Below, in pieces: positions 21,784 through 34,044 of a DNA stretch of 64,000 nt. The position numbers and the translations under genes were made by a program. The DNA is from Anaspis maculata (lineage: Eukaryota; Arthropoda; Insecta; Coleoptera; Scraptiidae): assembly GCA_949128115.1 (NCBI GenBank), contig OX421967.1, positions 20,600,635-20,664,634 of the forward strand, read 5' to 3'. The notes below the pieces were generated by a model. It made no database searches. It was not told the origin of the DNA and saw only the letters and a program-made list of their open reading frames with translations. Position 1 is the stretch's first letter; the number at the start of each line of letters is the position of its first letter.

Positions 21784-23331
21784 CGGTTGGCCAAAGAAGT
21801 ATTAATAATTATTTATGGTGTAACTCAAAGCAAAATAAAAAGTACCAATTAAATAGGCTTCAAGTGTCATATACGAATATGATTGAAATGTCAAAATTCA
21901 AAATGGCGGACTCAACTGAAAATAAGCCTTCTTTCGCAGTCGTTTTTTTTAAATTGAAATTTGACAAAATGACAGAACTAGACACGTTTTTTGAAGAACG
22001 AACTGTTTTTTAGATTTTGACACCACAACTAGCTCAATTGGTTCATTCGTTGAGGAGATGTGGCAAATTAAAAAAAACCTTGTTTGTCATTGTTTCAATC
22101 CAAAACGAATAGTAAAAAATATTATTTTGTCTGTAAAATTTATTCAAGGGGTGGCCTGAGATATAATCACCGTTTTTCAAAATATAATTCAAAATTATTT
22201 CACAGGGTGAGTTTCACTTGGTAGGTTCCTATCTATGGACGCGGACTCTCTGGATGCAAACATTTGAGGACTAGCCTAGTTTCTGTATTTGTGTTGGTCA
22301 AAGTTGTTGTTGATTACTTGAATCCATTGTTAACCTCAAAATAGACATGTAAGATAGGTTTTAATTTCACTGATGGTAGAAACATAATTCTGATAGTCTT
22401 TTCCACAACATTTGCACATCGTTTTTTTTTCAAAAAGCCCCTTTAATTCTGTCCAATTCCAATGAAAAAAAAAAACTGCAAAAGAAGGATTGTTTTCAGT
22501 TGTGTCCGCTATTTGGAATTTGGACATTTCGATTATATTCTTATATGACACTTGTAGCCTAGTTAATTGGCTACATAATGACATCAAACCTATCATAACC
22601 GCTTCAGAAGCAAAAATTGTACAGACAAAATAATATTTTTTATTATTTGTTTTGGATTGAAACAATGGCAAATAAGCTTTTTCTCAATTTGCCACATCTC
22701 CTCAACGAATGAACCAATTGAGCTTGTTGTGGTGTCAAAATGTAAAAAATAGTTAATTCTTTAAAACACTGTCATTTTGTCGAATTTCAATTTAAAAAAA
22801 CGACTGCGAAAGAAGGCTCATTTTTAGTTGTGTCGGCCATTTTGAATTTTGACATTTCAATCATATTTGTATATGACACTTCAAGCCTATTTAATTGGTT
22901 ACATAATGATACTAAACCTGTCAAAATCGCTCCAGAAACTAAAATTTGGCAGGCAAAACAATATTTTTATTATTCATTTTGGATTAAAACAATGAAAAAT
23001 AAGCTTTTTTCGAATTTGCCACATCTTCCCAACAAATGAACCAAATAAGCTGATTGTGGTCTCAAAATGTAGAAAATAGTTCATTCTTTCAGAAAACGTC
23101 TTAAGTTCGATTATTTTGTAAAATTTTAATTTAAAAAAACGACTGCAAAAGAAGGCCTACTTTCAGTTGTTTCCGCCATTTTGAATTTTGACACTTAGGA
23201 ATCATTTGTATATGGTTCTGGTAGCCTCTTCAATTAGCTACACAATGATACTAAGCTTGTCAAAATCGGTCAAGAAACAAAAAATCGGCGAGGAAAATAA
23301 AACAGTACGGTTTTTTATGGCCCACCCGGTA

Positions 23332-24410
23332 TAATGAATTATAAAAAAAATGCAGTACAAACATAGACCTGTGATGAGTCTTAGAGAAATATTCATTTCA
23401 GGTGCATATTATCCTGCAAGCCATACCTGGAGAAAAAAATTTTCGAGAAAAATTTTTAAAATCGGATCAACGGCTTTAGAGTTTTTCGCCCTGAAAAAAA
23501 ACACGATCTCTAAATTCTACCCCATGAACAATTTTTCATACATTTTTTTTTAACAATAGGTGATTGGTTCTTGAACATTTTCCAACCATTTTTTTTCTAA
23601 TTTCTCGAGAGTTTAACCGTTATTGCGAAACACCCTGTACAATTGCGGTTTTCTTTGTAGGATAGAGAATATATTTCTGCATGTAATAGGCCCATTATCA
23701 AATTTTACAAGGTTTTTCTGTTATCTTTTGAAAACTGCACCACTTGACTTGAAGTCTTGAAAATGTGCAGCGGAACTTTCGGCTTGTGATGAGCCATCAG
23801 AAATATTCATTTTAGGTGGCGACTCTCAGGTGAACATATTTATTTAGAGAAAGATTGCGTTACTTTTTAGAGCAAGAAATTTCCGAATCGGACATGCGGT
23901 TTTAGACTTTTCTTGACTTGAGAAAAAGCATTTCTAGTAACTTTTTTTTCCGTGAACCGATTGACGCCTGATAGCTTGACTTTATAATGAAGATATTTGA
24001 CGATTTTTAACAGTAGGATGATTTGTTAAAGGTATTGAGGTTTTCCCGGAAAAGTCAAATTTACCTTTATGTACCCTGAGCGGGTACATAATTTTTATAT
24101 TTTCATCCTACCTACCCAAGGATGCTGTGATTTTTTTTTCAATCGTGAAATCAAGTTCTATCTTTCATCCCGCAGGGACTTCTTGAACAAAAATTTCCAT
24201 AGGTTCCTGGTTCCTGGGTACTAGTCGGGAAAGTGTTGTGGTGCCACAACGGATCTTTTAGGTTCCTGGATACTTTTTCCGCTCATTAATGAAACGTCGG
24301 TTTTTTTTCTGCCAGAGCCAATCACCGACGCCTTTCTTTACACCGGAAATTTTGCCGAACCCCTGTCTCTTCCAACACAGGGTAGGGATCTTTAACGACC
24401 ACCAACAACG
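23332..24410. repeat. Left part of the duplicated block carrying gene 4
   Basis: No gene. Much of 23400-24400 is repeated at 32270-32950 (AACAATAGGTRATWR, TTCTTGAACATT, GTACMCTRAGYGGGTACATA, CATCCTACCTACCCAA, GGTTCCTGGGTRCTAGTCGG). It forms the left portion of the segmental duplication with genes 4 and 5. Confidence 0.65.
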
Positions 24411-24829
24411 CTAGGAGTCAGGATCATCGTTCACATTTTCCGTGATATGCAACACACGGCGCTCGTTGCATTTAGCAAGCATTCCAGCTGAATCAAGGAA
24501 CTTGTTTTCCAGACGAAAATTTGACCCGCCATCGTGGATACTAGCCGGGACAGTATTGTGATGCCACAATAATTTTTTGTGGTTTACGAGGTTTTCCTTG
24601 TATAATATGTTGATGGTCTGCAGCCACTTGAGAATTGTAGACACCATTCAAATTGATCAGTAGGTAAATAATCATAATCTGGATTGGGCAATAATAGTGA
24701 TCTTTTATTCATAAAAAAAAGTTACTTAAAGCAAAACAACGTTGAATTAGATGTTTATGTGGACATGTTCATTATCCATCCATGGTGGCTTGAGCAGGGG
24801 CTGTCTGCCGTCTATTGGTCACAAAATAG

Positions 24830-25187
24830 TTACTTCTTGCCGAAGTCCACATTTTTTATTCTTCCTGAACAAATCATTATTTCAATTGTTATTATTAATT
24901 TGAGTATTCATAGAACTACTTTAGTTAATTATCTTACCGTGATTTTTGAACTTATAAGTATTGTGTTGTTCTTCACTGGCTTCTTCTTGCTCTTCTTCTT
25001 GTTCTTCTTCCCCTTCTCCACCCTCATCACCCTCATCGCCAACAAAGCCTTGGGTGTCCAGTAAGTTTGGATTGGAAGCTCCTAGTTCTGCATTGAGGGA
25101 TTTGTCATCCAGTAGTTCGGCCTCAATTTTACGGGCCATATTCAAAGCGAACATGACCAGAAAGCAGTAAACGAACAAGTACTTCAT
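24830..25187 (-). CDS. Secreted acidic-pro/basic-tail peptide precursor, family member 4
   Basis: Exons 25187-24938 and 24864-24830, intron 24937-24865 (73 nt, GTAAGA...TTCAG). 94 residues: signal peptide identical in sequence to gene 2, acidic middle with GDEGDEGGEGEEEQEEEQEE, tail KFKNHGRIKNVDFGKK. Ends with the Phe-Gly-Lys-Lys amidation-type signal. The N-terminal spacer reads KIEAELLDDKS rather than KIEPEPLNDKS. TATA/initiator and 3' flank are shared with gene 5, its closest relative by eye. Part of a direct segmental duplication. Confidence 0.88.
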
Positions 25188-25205
25188 TTTGGATACAGCA
25201 ATAGA

Positions 25206-25242
25206 ACTGAATACTTGATGCCTTCACGCGTTCGCTTTTATA
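25206..25242 (-). promoter_or_regulatory. TATA box and initiator of family gene 4
   Basis: TATAAAA (25242-25236) and TCAGT (25210-25206) on the minus strand, preceded by the conserved upstream block up to about 25520. Confidence 0.72.
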
Positions 25243-25625
25243 AGTCCACTGTATCTGTGATGGGAATTTTTGAACCATTTGTAATAAACTTGGATCGATT
25301 ATTATTGTTTTTGTTGCAATAATGTTACAGTGTGATAATGGCAATTAGTTAGTTGGGAAAAACTTGAGAATCCAATTATTTGGGAAAAACTTGGGAATCA
25401 AGAATCCGATCGGCTGTGTCTTGGCCAACTAAATATAATAGTCGGGGGTGGTAGGTACGATTGTTGCGTCTTATCGCAGATAAAGGTAAGTATAGTAGGT
25501 AATCTAAAAAAAATGACAATTTTTTATTGTTATTTCGAGGTATGCTGAGACGCTGGGACTTATTGATATATTATTCTTGTGTGGGTTTGTCGACCCAATT
25601 TAATTTGCAGGGAAGTAGAGTCCAT

Positions 25626-25870
25626 GGGCCCGTATTCATATCCCACTTTTAAGCTAAAAGCGCTTTTAGTGCGATGCGCATTTAGGGGCATTTCTCATAT
25701 TTCAGTGTTCAAAAATACATTATTGCGATTGGGAGCGATTGTATGTACTTAATTGCAATTAATTTGCGCGTTAATTTGTATTTTTGAACACTAAAATATG
25801 AGAAATGCCCCTAAATGCGCATCGCACTAAAAGCGCTTTTAGCTTAAAAGTGGGATATGAATACGGGCCC
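25626..25870. mobile_element. MITE with ~100-bp near-perfect arms
   Basis: GGGCCCGTATTCATATCCCA ... TGGGATATGAATACGGGCCC, with complementarity through AAAAGCGCTTTTAG and AAATGCCCCTAAATGCGCAT. Inserted in the upstream flank of gene 4; the equivalent flank of gene 5 (near 35700) lacks it. The high arm identity points to a recent insertion. Confidence 0.78.
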
Positions 25871-26719
25871 ATGGTAGAATGGTGAAAATAAGCTTCTTGT
25901 CAGGATCTGCCAAATGAAAGTTTGACTGTCAAAAATTGACAGAAGATTGTGATGTAACAAATTTGACGTATGCTATGCTTCGTTTTTGGACCCTCCAATG
26001 ACTATGCAGAATGCTCATAGGGGGTTGTCCTAGTTTCCACATGTAAAAATAGGCTTTTGGCTGCGATCCGCCGATCAGGAGTACCAAAACAAAATTGATA
26101 TAAGAGCGTTGCAAATTTCGTAAATAATTCTTTTTCTTCAAAAATATTCTACGGAATACGGTGAAATTCAGTACAGTAATAGTGTTCATGGAGCAGCACC
26201 GAGTGTAGTGGGACTTGGCACACCGCGCTGCCCCACTAATGGAAGGGAAAGTATTGTGATCGTGCTAAGTTTTTTCCAGGTGACAGCAAATATCTCCGTT
26301 TTGAAGTCCTTCAAAACAATCAAATCATTTCCAAATTGATATCTGTCCGTGTATATGACTGTAATCTCTCACGATAACTGTCGAGCCGTTGATCCGTTTG
26401 AATTGAAATTTGCAATATAGTTCTGGTTTCACCCTGGGATGCGACCGGAGGAGGGACGATTCATTTTTGGCTGTCATCTGTCAGATGGAACTGTCACTGC
26501 CAAAAAATGACTGAAGCTATATCTCACCGAACTTGACTTGCGAACCTTCATTTGGAAGCCTGTGTATCCAGAATAATCAAAAGTATTTTTCCATATGTCA
26601 TCTGTCATAAACATAAACAAGCGAATATGACTCATGGGCATGAGGCTAAGTAGCGCACTTCCTTTTTGAAGGATTAGTGAACGCAAGATGTTCAGGGTTC
26701 TACCGTTATTTGGGCAGAA
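25871..26719. repeat. Upstream flank of gene 4, repeated upstream of gene 5
   Basis: 25960-26215 (GGCTGCGATCCGCCGATCAG, AAGAGCGTTGCAAATTTCG, AGTGTTCATGGAGCAGCAC) matches 35740-35990. 26320-26520 matches 18560-18760 and 20390-20430. The short ORF at 25929-26189 belongs to this repeat. Confidence 0.65.
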
Positions 26720-27760
26720 ATTTCAATATGACGGCCAAAATAGCGTCAGAATCGTGAAATTTGGCTTGAAAATTGAAATGATCGTACTATAGACAAGGGT
26801 AAGTTCCAAGTTTCATGAAAATCGTTCCACTAATAAAAGATTTCAATGTGGCGGCCAAGATGGCGACAGAATGTTGGAATTTGGCTGGAGAATAAGAATG
26901 ATCATACGAAACAAAGGTAAGTCCCAAGCTCCATGAAAATCGTTGAGTGATGAGATATTTCAATATGGCGGCAGAGCATCATTTATCCAAAATCGGATGT
27001 ATTTTGATAAAGTTCACATCGCCTGTGAATTTCACTCAAATCGGACTACTTTCAGAGAAATTCAAAACAGCGGATCAAAGATGGCGACCAAGTGACAAAA
27101 ATAATTGGTCAACTTCATATTGTGGACACGTATGCATTCGATTGGCGTTTGCACCACATCGATACCTCTTTTCGTTAAGGCATAATTCTCCTAGTTCTAT
27201 CACTTTGAAACATGTTCAATTAAGGAGAATACAAGATGGCGGCGGGGCATCAATTGTCGGAAATTGGATGTATCTAATTGAAGTTCACATCGCCTGCAAA
27301 TCTTACTCAAATCAGACCACTTTCAGAGAAATTCAAAATGTCGGATCAAAGATGGCAGCCTAATGACAAAAATCATTGGTCAACTTAATAATATGGTGGA
27401 TACGTACGCCTTTCATTGGCGTTTGCACCACATCGATGTCTCTTTTCGTTGAGGCATAATTCTCTTTATTTTATCACTACGAAACATGTTCAATATGGAG
27501 AATACAAAATGGCGGCGGGGCATAAATTGTCAAAAATTGGATAGATCTTGATGTGGTTAACATTGCCTGCAAATTTCATTTCAATCGGATCACTTTTAGA
27601 GAAATTCAAAATGTCGGATCAAATATGGCGGCAGAATAACAAAAAAACCAAAAGTCAACTTGACATCCTGCACATATGTACTATTGATCAGCGTTTACAC
27701 CACATGGATATCTTTCTTCCCCGAGGAGTTATCCCGGGTACGGACGGACGGACAAAGTGA
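26720..27760. repeat. Two tandem arrays with ATGGCGGC motifs
   Basis: 26720-26960 has about three inverse copies of the 118-bp unit of 19380-20080 (GGCGGCCAAGATGGCG). 26960-27730 is a different array of three units about 272 bp apart (CAATATGGCGGCAGAGC at 26959, CAAGATGGCGGCGGGGC at 27231, CAAAATGGCGGCGGGGC at 27507), sharing TTCAGAGAAATTCAAAA and GCGTTTGCACCACATCGAT. A CGGACGGACGGACAAAG microsatellite closes it. Confidence 0.8.
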
Positions 27761-28426
27761 AGCTAAAAGCGCCTTTTCCCTATTTTTTTTGGGAAATTGC
27801 GCTAAAAATTACAAAGTTTAAAACTAAAACATTTGGTAGCTCAAAATCTACCCGATGGATTCGAACCAAATTCGACAGAAAGCAACGCAACGAAGGAATA
27901 AAGTCTAATCTGCCGGCGGAGTCTTTCACCATTTCAAGCTTTTTTTATGGCCGATACCACTCGGGACGGTCGTTTACCCGGCTTTTACAAGGATTTTTGA
28001 CGTAAGGTGTTGCACTCATATCAACTCAGGTGACCTTTCTTGCTGGAGGATCGCCTTTTTTCGAAAAATTCTAACTGATATAAAAAGTAAATTTGGCGTC
28101 GTGTAGGCCCATTTTCAAATGCGACCCGGTCTCGGTTTTCCGGGGGTGATTTTCTCAAAACAAAACTTGCTTATTTCATGAATTATAAAAAAATGTAGTG
28201 CAAACTTCGACCTGTGATAAGTTTTCACAAAATATTCATTTCATGTGCATAATAAACTGCTCCACAATGAAGTTGTCGCCACCAAAAAAATGGCTCGACT
28301 TTGACGGCCAATAACTTTCGATTGCCAAAAGTGATTTCCATTCTGTTTGTTGCATTTACTAGCCCAATCTATCCTTAACAGATCCTGTAATTGTGAATAT
28401 CAAGAAACTGCATGTAACATTTATAC
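27761..28426. other. Intergenic, dispersed repeat fragments
   Basis: 27840-28060 resembles 11130-11370; 28180-28260 resembles 23335-23410 (GAATTATAAAAAAAATGYAG, ATATTCATTTCA). No gene. Confidence 0.4.
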
Positions 28427-29558
28427 AGGGTGATATGTAAAAAGGTGAAAAACGGCGACAATTTCATCGAACCCCCATTTGCAAAAAAAAAATTTTTCAA
28501 ATTCTAAAGTGAAAATCATGAAGTGTGATGGAATTACCGAGATTGGAGGTTTTACACAGAAGATATGAATTTTTATATGGAATGTAACAGATTTGCCCTA
28601 TTTTCCCGCAAGATTCCAATGAATGGGTGTTTGACATTGGGCACGATTGTTCCTACAACCGTTCCGGATAACTTGAATTTGAAAACAACCCGAAAATTTG
28701 GTGTGGGGCCGGGCAGGGGGCACTTTTTGAAAAGCTAGTCAATGTCTGTTTTTGGCACGTTGAATTTCATCAGTATTTCAGATGTGGAACATGCTTTTTG
28801 CATGTCTAAACCCCTGAATGTGGTAGAACTTCATTTTCCGTGGAAGAGGGAGCCCCCTGGAAGTTCACTTGTGCTTGTGCTATGCCTGAGCTTTACCCCT
28901 GATTGCGTTTTTCTGGTGATACCGTCCTACAGGGATGATGAAAAATGTGTGTTGCTACAGTAACGCTGAAAACAGAGGTCTCGGCATTGTTGGAGCGACT
29001 CGACGTGTCAGTATGAACAATAGCATAAATTATAGGTTTCCAGCGTTACTGTAGCAACACACATTTTTGATCATCTTTGTAGCACGGTATCTCCAGAAAA
29101 ACGCAATCAGGGGATCCTCCTAGACCAGGGGTGAAGCCCAGGCATAGCACAAGTAAAACAAGTAAACTTCCAGGGGGCTCCCTCTTCCACAGAAAATGAA
29201 GTTCTGCCATATTCAGGGATTAGACTTACAAAAAACATGTTCGACATCTGAAATATTGATGAAATCGAATCAGCTAAATTAGTGCCAAACAATTTAGGAA
29301 TCGCATTTTGTAGAATTTTTGATGCAGTCTCCGAATATGACATCAGATTTTGAAAAAAAATTTATACAGGATGATTTTTTCAACAGAAACTTGGAAAACA
29401 AAATTTTATGTACGGTCCTGTATTTATTTTATAAGTGAATAGAGCGCTACAAAGGCTCTTGGTTCTAGAATTTACCTGCAAAGTTTCAATAGATTCTATT
29501 GATGTATTCCTGAGATATGGCCAATCAAACTTTTCGGTTGAACACATAAATCACCCTG
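28427..29558. mobile_element. Foldback with CAGGGTGAT ends and a strong inner palindrome
   Basis: TA-CAGGGTGATATG at the left and AAATCACCCTG-TA at the right bound a region whose inner 28745-29290 is a clear palindrome around about 29010 (GAGGGAGCCCCCTGGAAGTT / AACTTCCAGGGGGCTCCCTC; GTGTTGCTACAGTAACGCTG / CAGCGTTACTGTAGCAACAC). Outer arms are more diverged, so more than one element may be involved. Confidence 0.6.
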
Positions 29559-29699
29559 TATATCGGAAACGGGGGACGTCAGGAAAATTACGAAGGCAGA
29601 TTCTGATTTGCCTTGTGAAAGTACATCTACTCCTGAGCTATGTCGGTTACTTCGTGGGACACCGAAGTATTTATATAGAAATTTTATTGAAAAAATTAT

Positions 29700-32168
29700 A
29701 GTCCAAGAGCTGGCGACAAAAAAAGTGCGACAGTTTTCTAAAGGCTGAAACTCTGGAATATGTTAGATTACCCAATTACTTCCATGAAATAAATAGTCAG
29801 ACACCGGTTCATCAGAACCTGCTCAATCGGCAGCCAAAAAAAGTCCGAAATGCCCGAACGGACAGTTCTGATAACGCACAGCATTGTTGTCTGACGCACA
29901 GCTCTGTTGTCTGATGCAAATATATCAGCAGTTGCATCTGTTGTCCGAGTTACGGTTCAAGTGAATCGCCCGTAGCGACCATGGAGGTGTAGCGACATAC
30001 AGATTTGGGGAAAAAATCAGAGATAGTCCGGTGGTTAAGCGCCAAAAAAAGCTCGAACTATGCATTTTGAGCTTAAGCAATGCGCTTTTGGGGTTTGATT
30101 GAGGATCCCCATACCTTAATTTCAAGAGTTGGAGACATCGGTGCACTCGATGCGGAGGGGGTCTGGGGGGCCCTTGAAAGTTGAAGGTGCGAGGCTTCCC
30201 ACCAAATCACCATACCACCACGTAATTCCTACTGGGAGGCCATCAAACGACTCTAACCTGTACATTGACAACATTTGTTACCATGTCCAAATAGTTCTTC
30301 ACACTGAAAAAAATTAATTCTTATGACAGATCGGAAAAAACAGTTTTTCTCAATTTTTCATCCCCACAACGAATAAACTGCCAAGTGTGGTGTCATTTTG
30401 GAGTAAACGGCATCCTCTGATTTCATTCACCGAGTCAAAATGTTTGTGAGACCACCGTGCAAAAAATGACACGCCAAGAAGTGAGCATTTTTGAGCACCT
30501 CATTTAACAGTAGTTTCTCGGCTGATACCAATCGATATGATTGATAATTTTGTCATGGATCAATAACTTGAACTCTTTTGTAACGGTAATGCATGTGAAT
30601 GAAACTCGACACGAGCGTGGAGGCCTGGAAACAAATTTTTTTCTCCAGCGGTCGAATTTATTTCACGCCTACTGAGCGTTAGTTTGTTGGGCTCAGGCAG
30701 GCAGCGTTTGGATAGGTTTGGAGACAAAACTTTCATATTTGTCTATGCAGCTGTGTAGCATAATTCTGGAAACTGATTTGAGAATCATCAAAGATTATTT
30801 TGACAGTCACTAGGTACCCCCATGGGGATTAACTGCAGGGATCATGGCTGACGACGGAGGGCATTCAACTTTTAAAGTGTTATTTTCTTTTTTCCTCTAC
30901 CAACCTTCAAGGTTGTTTAATCATTTTGTACGTGTAAGTTTTCTTATGTTTGGAGAAGAAATAATTTTATAAAAACAACCGTGAAAATGACTGTCAGAGT
31001 GGCAGAGAATAAGATCTTGGACGTTGAATTCCCTCCGCCGTTAGCCATCACCTCTGCAGTTAACCACCATGTGGGTACTGACCGGCAAAACAATCATTGA
31101 TGATTCATAAATCGATTTCCAGAATTAAACTGCTCAACTTTTCAGATAGATATGGAAATTTTGCTTCCAAAGCTATCCAAACGCTGCCTGCCTGAGCCCA
31201 ACAAACTAACGCTCAGTAGGCGTGAAATAAATTCGACCGCTGGAGAAAAAAAAAATTTACAGGCCTCCACGCTCGTGTCGAGTTTCATTCACATGCATTA
31301 CCGTTACAAAAGAGTTCAAGTTATTGATCCATGACAAAATTATCAATCATATCGATTGGTATCAGCCAAGAAACTACTGTTAAATGAGGTGCTCAAAAAT
31401 GCTCACTTCTTGGCGTGTCATTTTTTGCACGGTGGTCTCATAAACATTTTGACTCGGTGAATGAAATCAGAGGATGCCGTTTACTCCAAAATGACACCAC
31501 ACTTGGCAGTTTATTCGTTGTGGGGATGAAAAATTGAGAAAAACTGTTTTTTCCGATCTGTCATAAGAATTAATTTTTTTCAGTGTGAAGAACTATTTGG
31601 ACATGGTAACAAATGTTGTCAATGTACAGGTTAGAGTCGTTTGATGGCCTCCCAGTAGAAATTACGTGGTGGTATGGTGATTTGGTGGGAAGCCTCGCAC
31701 CTTCAACTTTCAAGGGCCCCCCAGACCCCCTCCGCATCGAGTGCACCGATGTCTCCAACTCTTGAAATTAAGGTTGAGGGACCCCCAATCAAACCCCAAA
31801 AGCGCATTGCTTAAGCTCAAAATGCATAGTTAGAACGCTTAACCACCGGACTAAGAAGCCTTGTGTAATAGAACCATCTAATGAAGAGAAGTAAGTACCT
31901 AGGCACACCTAGGTGTGGTCATAGCCGTAACTCAGACAACAGATGACAGCTGTGGGTCAGACAACAGAGCTGTGCGTCAGATAACAAAGCTGTTCGTTGT
32001 CAGAACTGTCCGTTCGGGCATTTCGGACTTTTTTTGGCTGCCGATTGAGCAGGTTCTAATGAACCGGTGTCTGACTGTTTATTACATGGATGTAATTGAG
32101 TAATCTAACATATTCCAGAATTTCAGCCTTTAGAAAACTGTTGCACTTTTTTTTGTTGCCAGCTCTCC
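29700..32168. mobile_element. 2.5-kb foldback with matching ORFs on both arms
   Basis: Arms meet near 30935 (AACCTTCAAGGTT). CTGAAACTCTGGAATATGTT at 29745 mirrors AACATATTCCAGAATTTCAG at 32107. A 62-codon ORF (METSVHSMRRGSGG..., 30129-30317 +) recurs at 31570-31758 (-) with one residue difference (Pro to Ser), which reflects arm symmetry rather than coding constraint. CTGTTGTCTGA repeats lie at both outer ends. Confidence 0.8.
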
Positions 32169-33276
32169 GACTATTACACCTTCCCGACATTTTGAGCTGC
32201 TAAATGACAAAGGATACTAAGACATTGTTAACATTTGTAACAATAATAATCTAAAGAATATAGAAATTTGATATTGCAAGCCATAGCTGAAGAAAAGATT
32301 TATTTATTTTTAAAGAGACATTTTTGAAATCGGATCAACGGCTTTAAAGTTTTTCGCCCTGAAAAAAACACATTTTACCCCGTGAACCAATTTTCATCAA
32401 TTTTTTTTAAACAATAGGTAATAATTGCTTCTTGAACATTTCCCAACCATTTTTTTCTAATTTCCCGAGATTTTTTTTGTTGAGAATTCATAATCGGCCT
32501 TTTTATCCATACCAGACTCAAAATGATGGAGCTCAAAAATTTAAAGTTGTAGTCGGCAGTAGGATGATCTGTTGAAGGTGTTGAAGTTTTCCCGGAAAAG
32601 ACAAATTCACCTTCATGTACACTAAGTGGGTACATAGTTTTTATATTTCCATCCTACCTACCCAAAGATGCTGTGATTTTTTTCAATCGTGTAACTAATC
32701 AAGTTCTATCTTTCAACTCGCAGGGACGCGACGTCTTGAACAAAAATTTCCATAGGTTCCTGGGTGCTAGTCGGGAAAGTATTGTAGTGCCACAACGGAT
32801 TTTTTAGGTTGCTGGATACTTTTCCCGTTCATTAATGAAACGTCGGTTAATTTTTTCTGCCAGGGCCAATCGCCGACACCGGTGACTACTTTCCTTCATT
32901 ATACCGGAAATTTTGCCGAACCCCTGTCTCTTCTAACATAAAGTAGGGATCTTATTGTTGTCTAAACGAAAATTTGACCCGCCAGCGTGGATACTAGCCG
33001 GGACAGTATTGTGGTGCCACAATAATTTTTTGTGGTTTACGAGGTTTTCTTGTATAATATGTTGATGGTCTGCAGCCACTTGAGAATTGTAGACACCATT
33101 CAAATTGATCAGTAGGTAATTAATTATAATCTGGATTGGACAATAATGGTGATATTTTATTCATAAAAAAAGTTACTTAAAACAAAACAACGTTGAGTTA
33201 GATGTTTATGTGGATATGTTCATTGTCCATGGTGGCTTGAGCAGGGGCTGTCTGCCGTCTATTGGTCACAAAATAG
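32169..33276. repeat. Downstream flank of gene 5 (segmental duplicate of 23400-24830)
   Basis: Homologous to the flank of gene 4, with a deletion near 32950 that removes the CGTTGTTGG... segment. The CACAATACTGTCCCGGCTAG block and the 3' UTR are retained. AATAAA of gene 5 is at about 33157-33162 (minus strand). Confidence 0.65.
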
Positions 33277-33632
33277 TTACTTCTTACCGAAGTCCACATT
33301 TTTTATTTTTCCTGAATAAATCATTATTTCAATTATTATTTATTTGAGTATTCATAGAATTACTTTAGTTTAATTAACTTACCGTGATTTTTGAACTTAT
33401 AAGTATTGTGTTGTTCTTCACTGGCTTCTTCTTGCTCTTCTTCTTGTTCTTCTTCCCCTTCTCCACCCTCATCACCCTCATCGCCAACAAAGCCTTGGGT
33501 GTCCAGTAAGTTTGGATTGGAAGCTTCTAGTTCTGCATTGAGGGATTTGTCATCCAGTAGTTCGGGCTCAATTTTACGGGCCATATTCAAAGCGAACATG
33601 ACCAGAAAGCAGTAAACGAACAAGTACTTCAT
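33277..33632 (-). CDS. Secreted acidic-pro/basic-tail peptide precursor, family member 5
   Basis: Exons 33632-33383 and 33311-33277, intron 33382-33312 (71 nt). 94 residues: signal peptide MKYLFVYCFLVMFALNMA, acidic spacer with GDEGDEGGEGEEEQEEEQEE, tail KFKNHGKIKNVDFGKK. An in-frame ATG three codons upstream (33641) exists but the conserved MKYL start is preferred. It differs from gene 4 at only a few residues (for example RKIEPELLDDKS and LEASNPN). TATA and initiator lie 5'. A 1.6-kb transposon (33934-35504) has landed about 300 bp upstream, separating the gene from the rest of the conserved 5' block. Confidence 0.88.
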
Positions 33633-33650
33633 TTTGGACACAGCAATGGA

Positions 33651-33687
33651 ACTGAATACTTAATGCCTTCACGCGTTCGCTTTTATA
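33651..33687 (-). promoter_or_regulatory. TATA box and initiator of family gene 5
   Basis: TATAAAA (33687-33681) and TCAGT (33655-33651) on the minus strand, same geometry as genes 2-4. Confidence 0.72.
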
Positions 33688-34044
33688 AGCCCACTGTATC
33701 TGTGATGGGAATTTTTGAACCATTTGGAATAAAGTTAGATTGATTATTATTGTTTTTGTTGCAATAATGTTACAGTGTGATAATGGCCATTAGTTGATTG
33801 GGAAAAACTTGAGAATCCAATCAATTGGGAAAAACTTGAGAATCAAGAATCCGATCGGTTGTGTCTTGGCCATCTATAATAGTCGGGGTAGTGGTACGAT
33901 TTTTGCCTCTTATCGCAGATGAAGGTAAGTATACAGTACGTTATTTAATCAAAAAACCACCATCTGTCGCTTTCAGTTGGTAGAAAAAAAATTCCTGTTG
34001 CCCGATTAATGTTGTTATGTTGACGTCAGGTCAAAAATGAAAAA

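Larger units (their letters stand above)
21547..21857. mobile_element. Palindromic insertion with 14-bp target duplication and hammerhead-like cores
   Basis: ACCAATTAAATAGG occurs at 21547-21560 and 21844-21857; the 283 bp between are absent from the opposite arm of the host foldback (near 22880-22895), which shows the empty site. The insert holds a near-perfect inverted repeat (GTACTTTTTATTTTGC ... GCAAAATAAAAAGTAC) around about 21725. Both arms carry a CTGACGA ... GCGAAAC core. A long target duplication suggests retroposition rather than cut-and-paste. Confidence 0.75.
21115..23329. mobile_element. TA-flanked 2.2-kb foldback (CCGGGTGGG family)
   Basis: Ends CCGGGTGGGCCATAAAAAAC and GTTTTTTATGGCCCACCCGG, each bordered by TA (21113-21114; 23330-23331). 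About 1 kb per arm is complementary, and each arm holds repeated subunits of roughly 500-600 bp (TCAATTGGTTCATTCGTTG, AAAACGACTGCRAAAGAAGG, CAAAATGGCGGAAACAACTG). A separate palindromic element has inserted in the left arm. No transposase seen. Confidence 0.82.
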
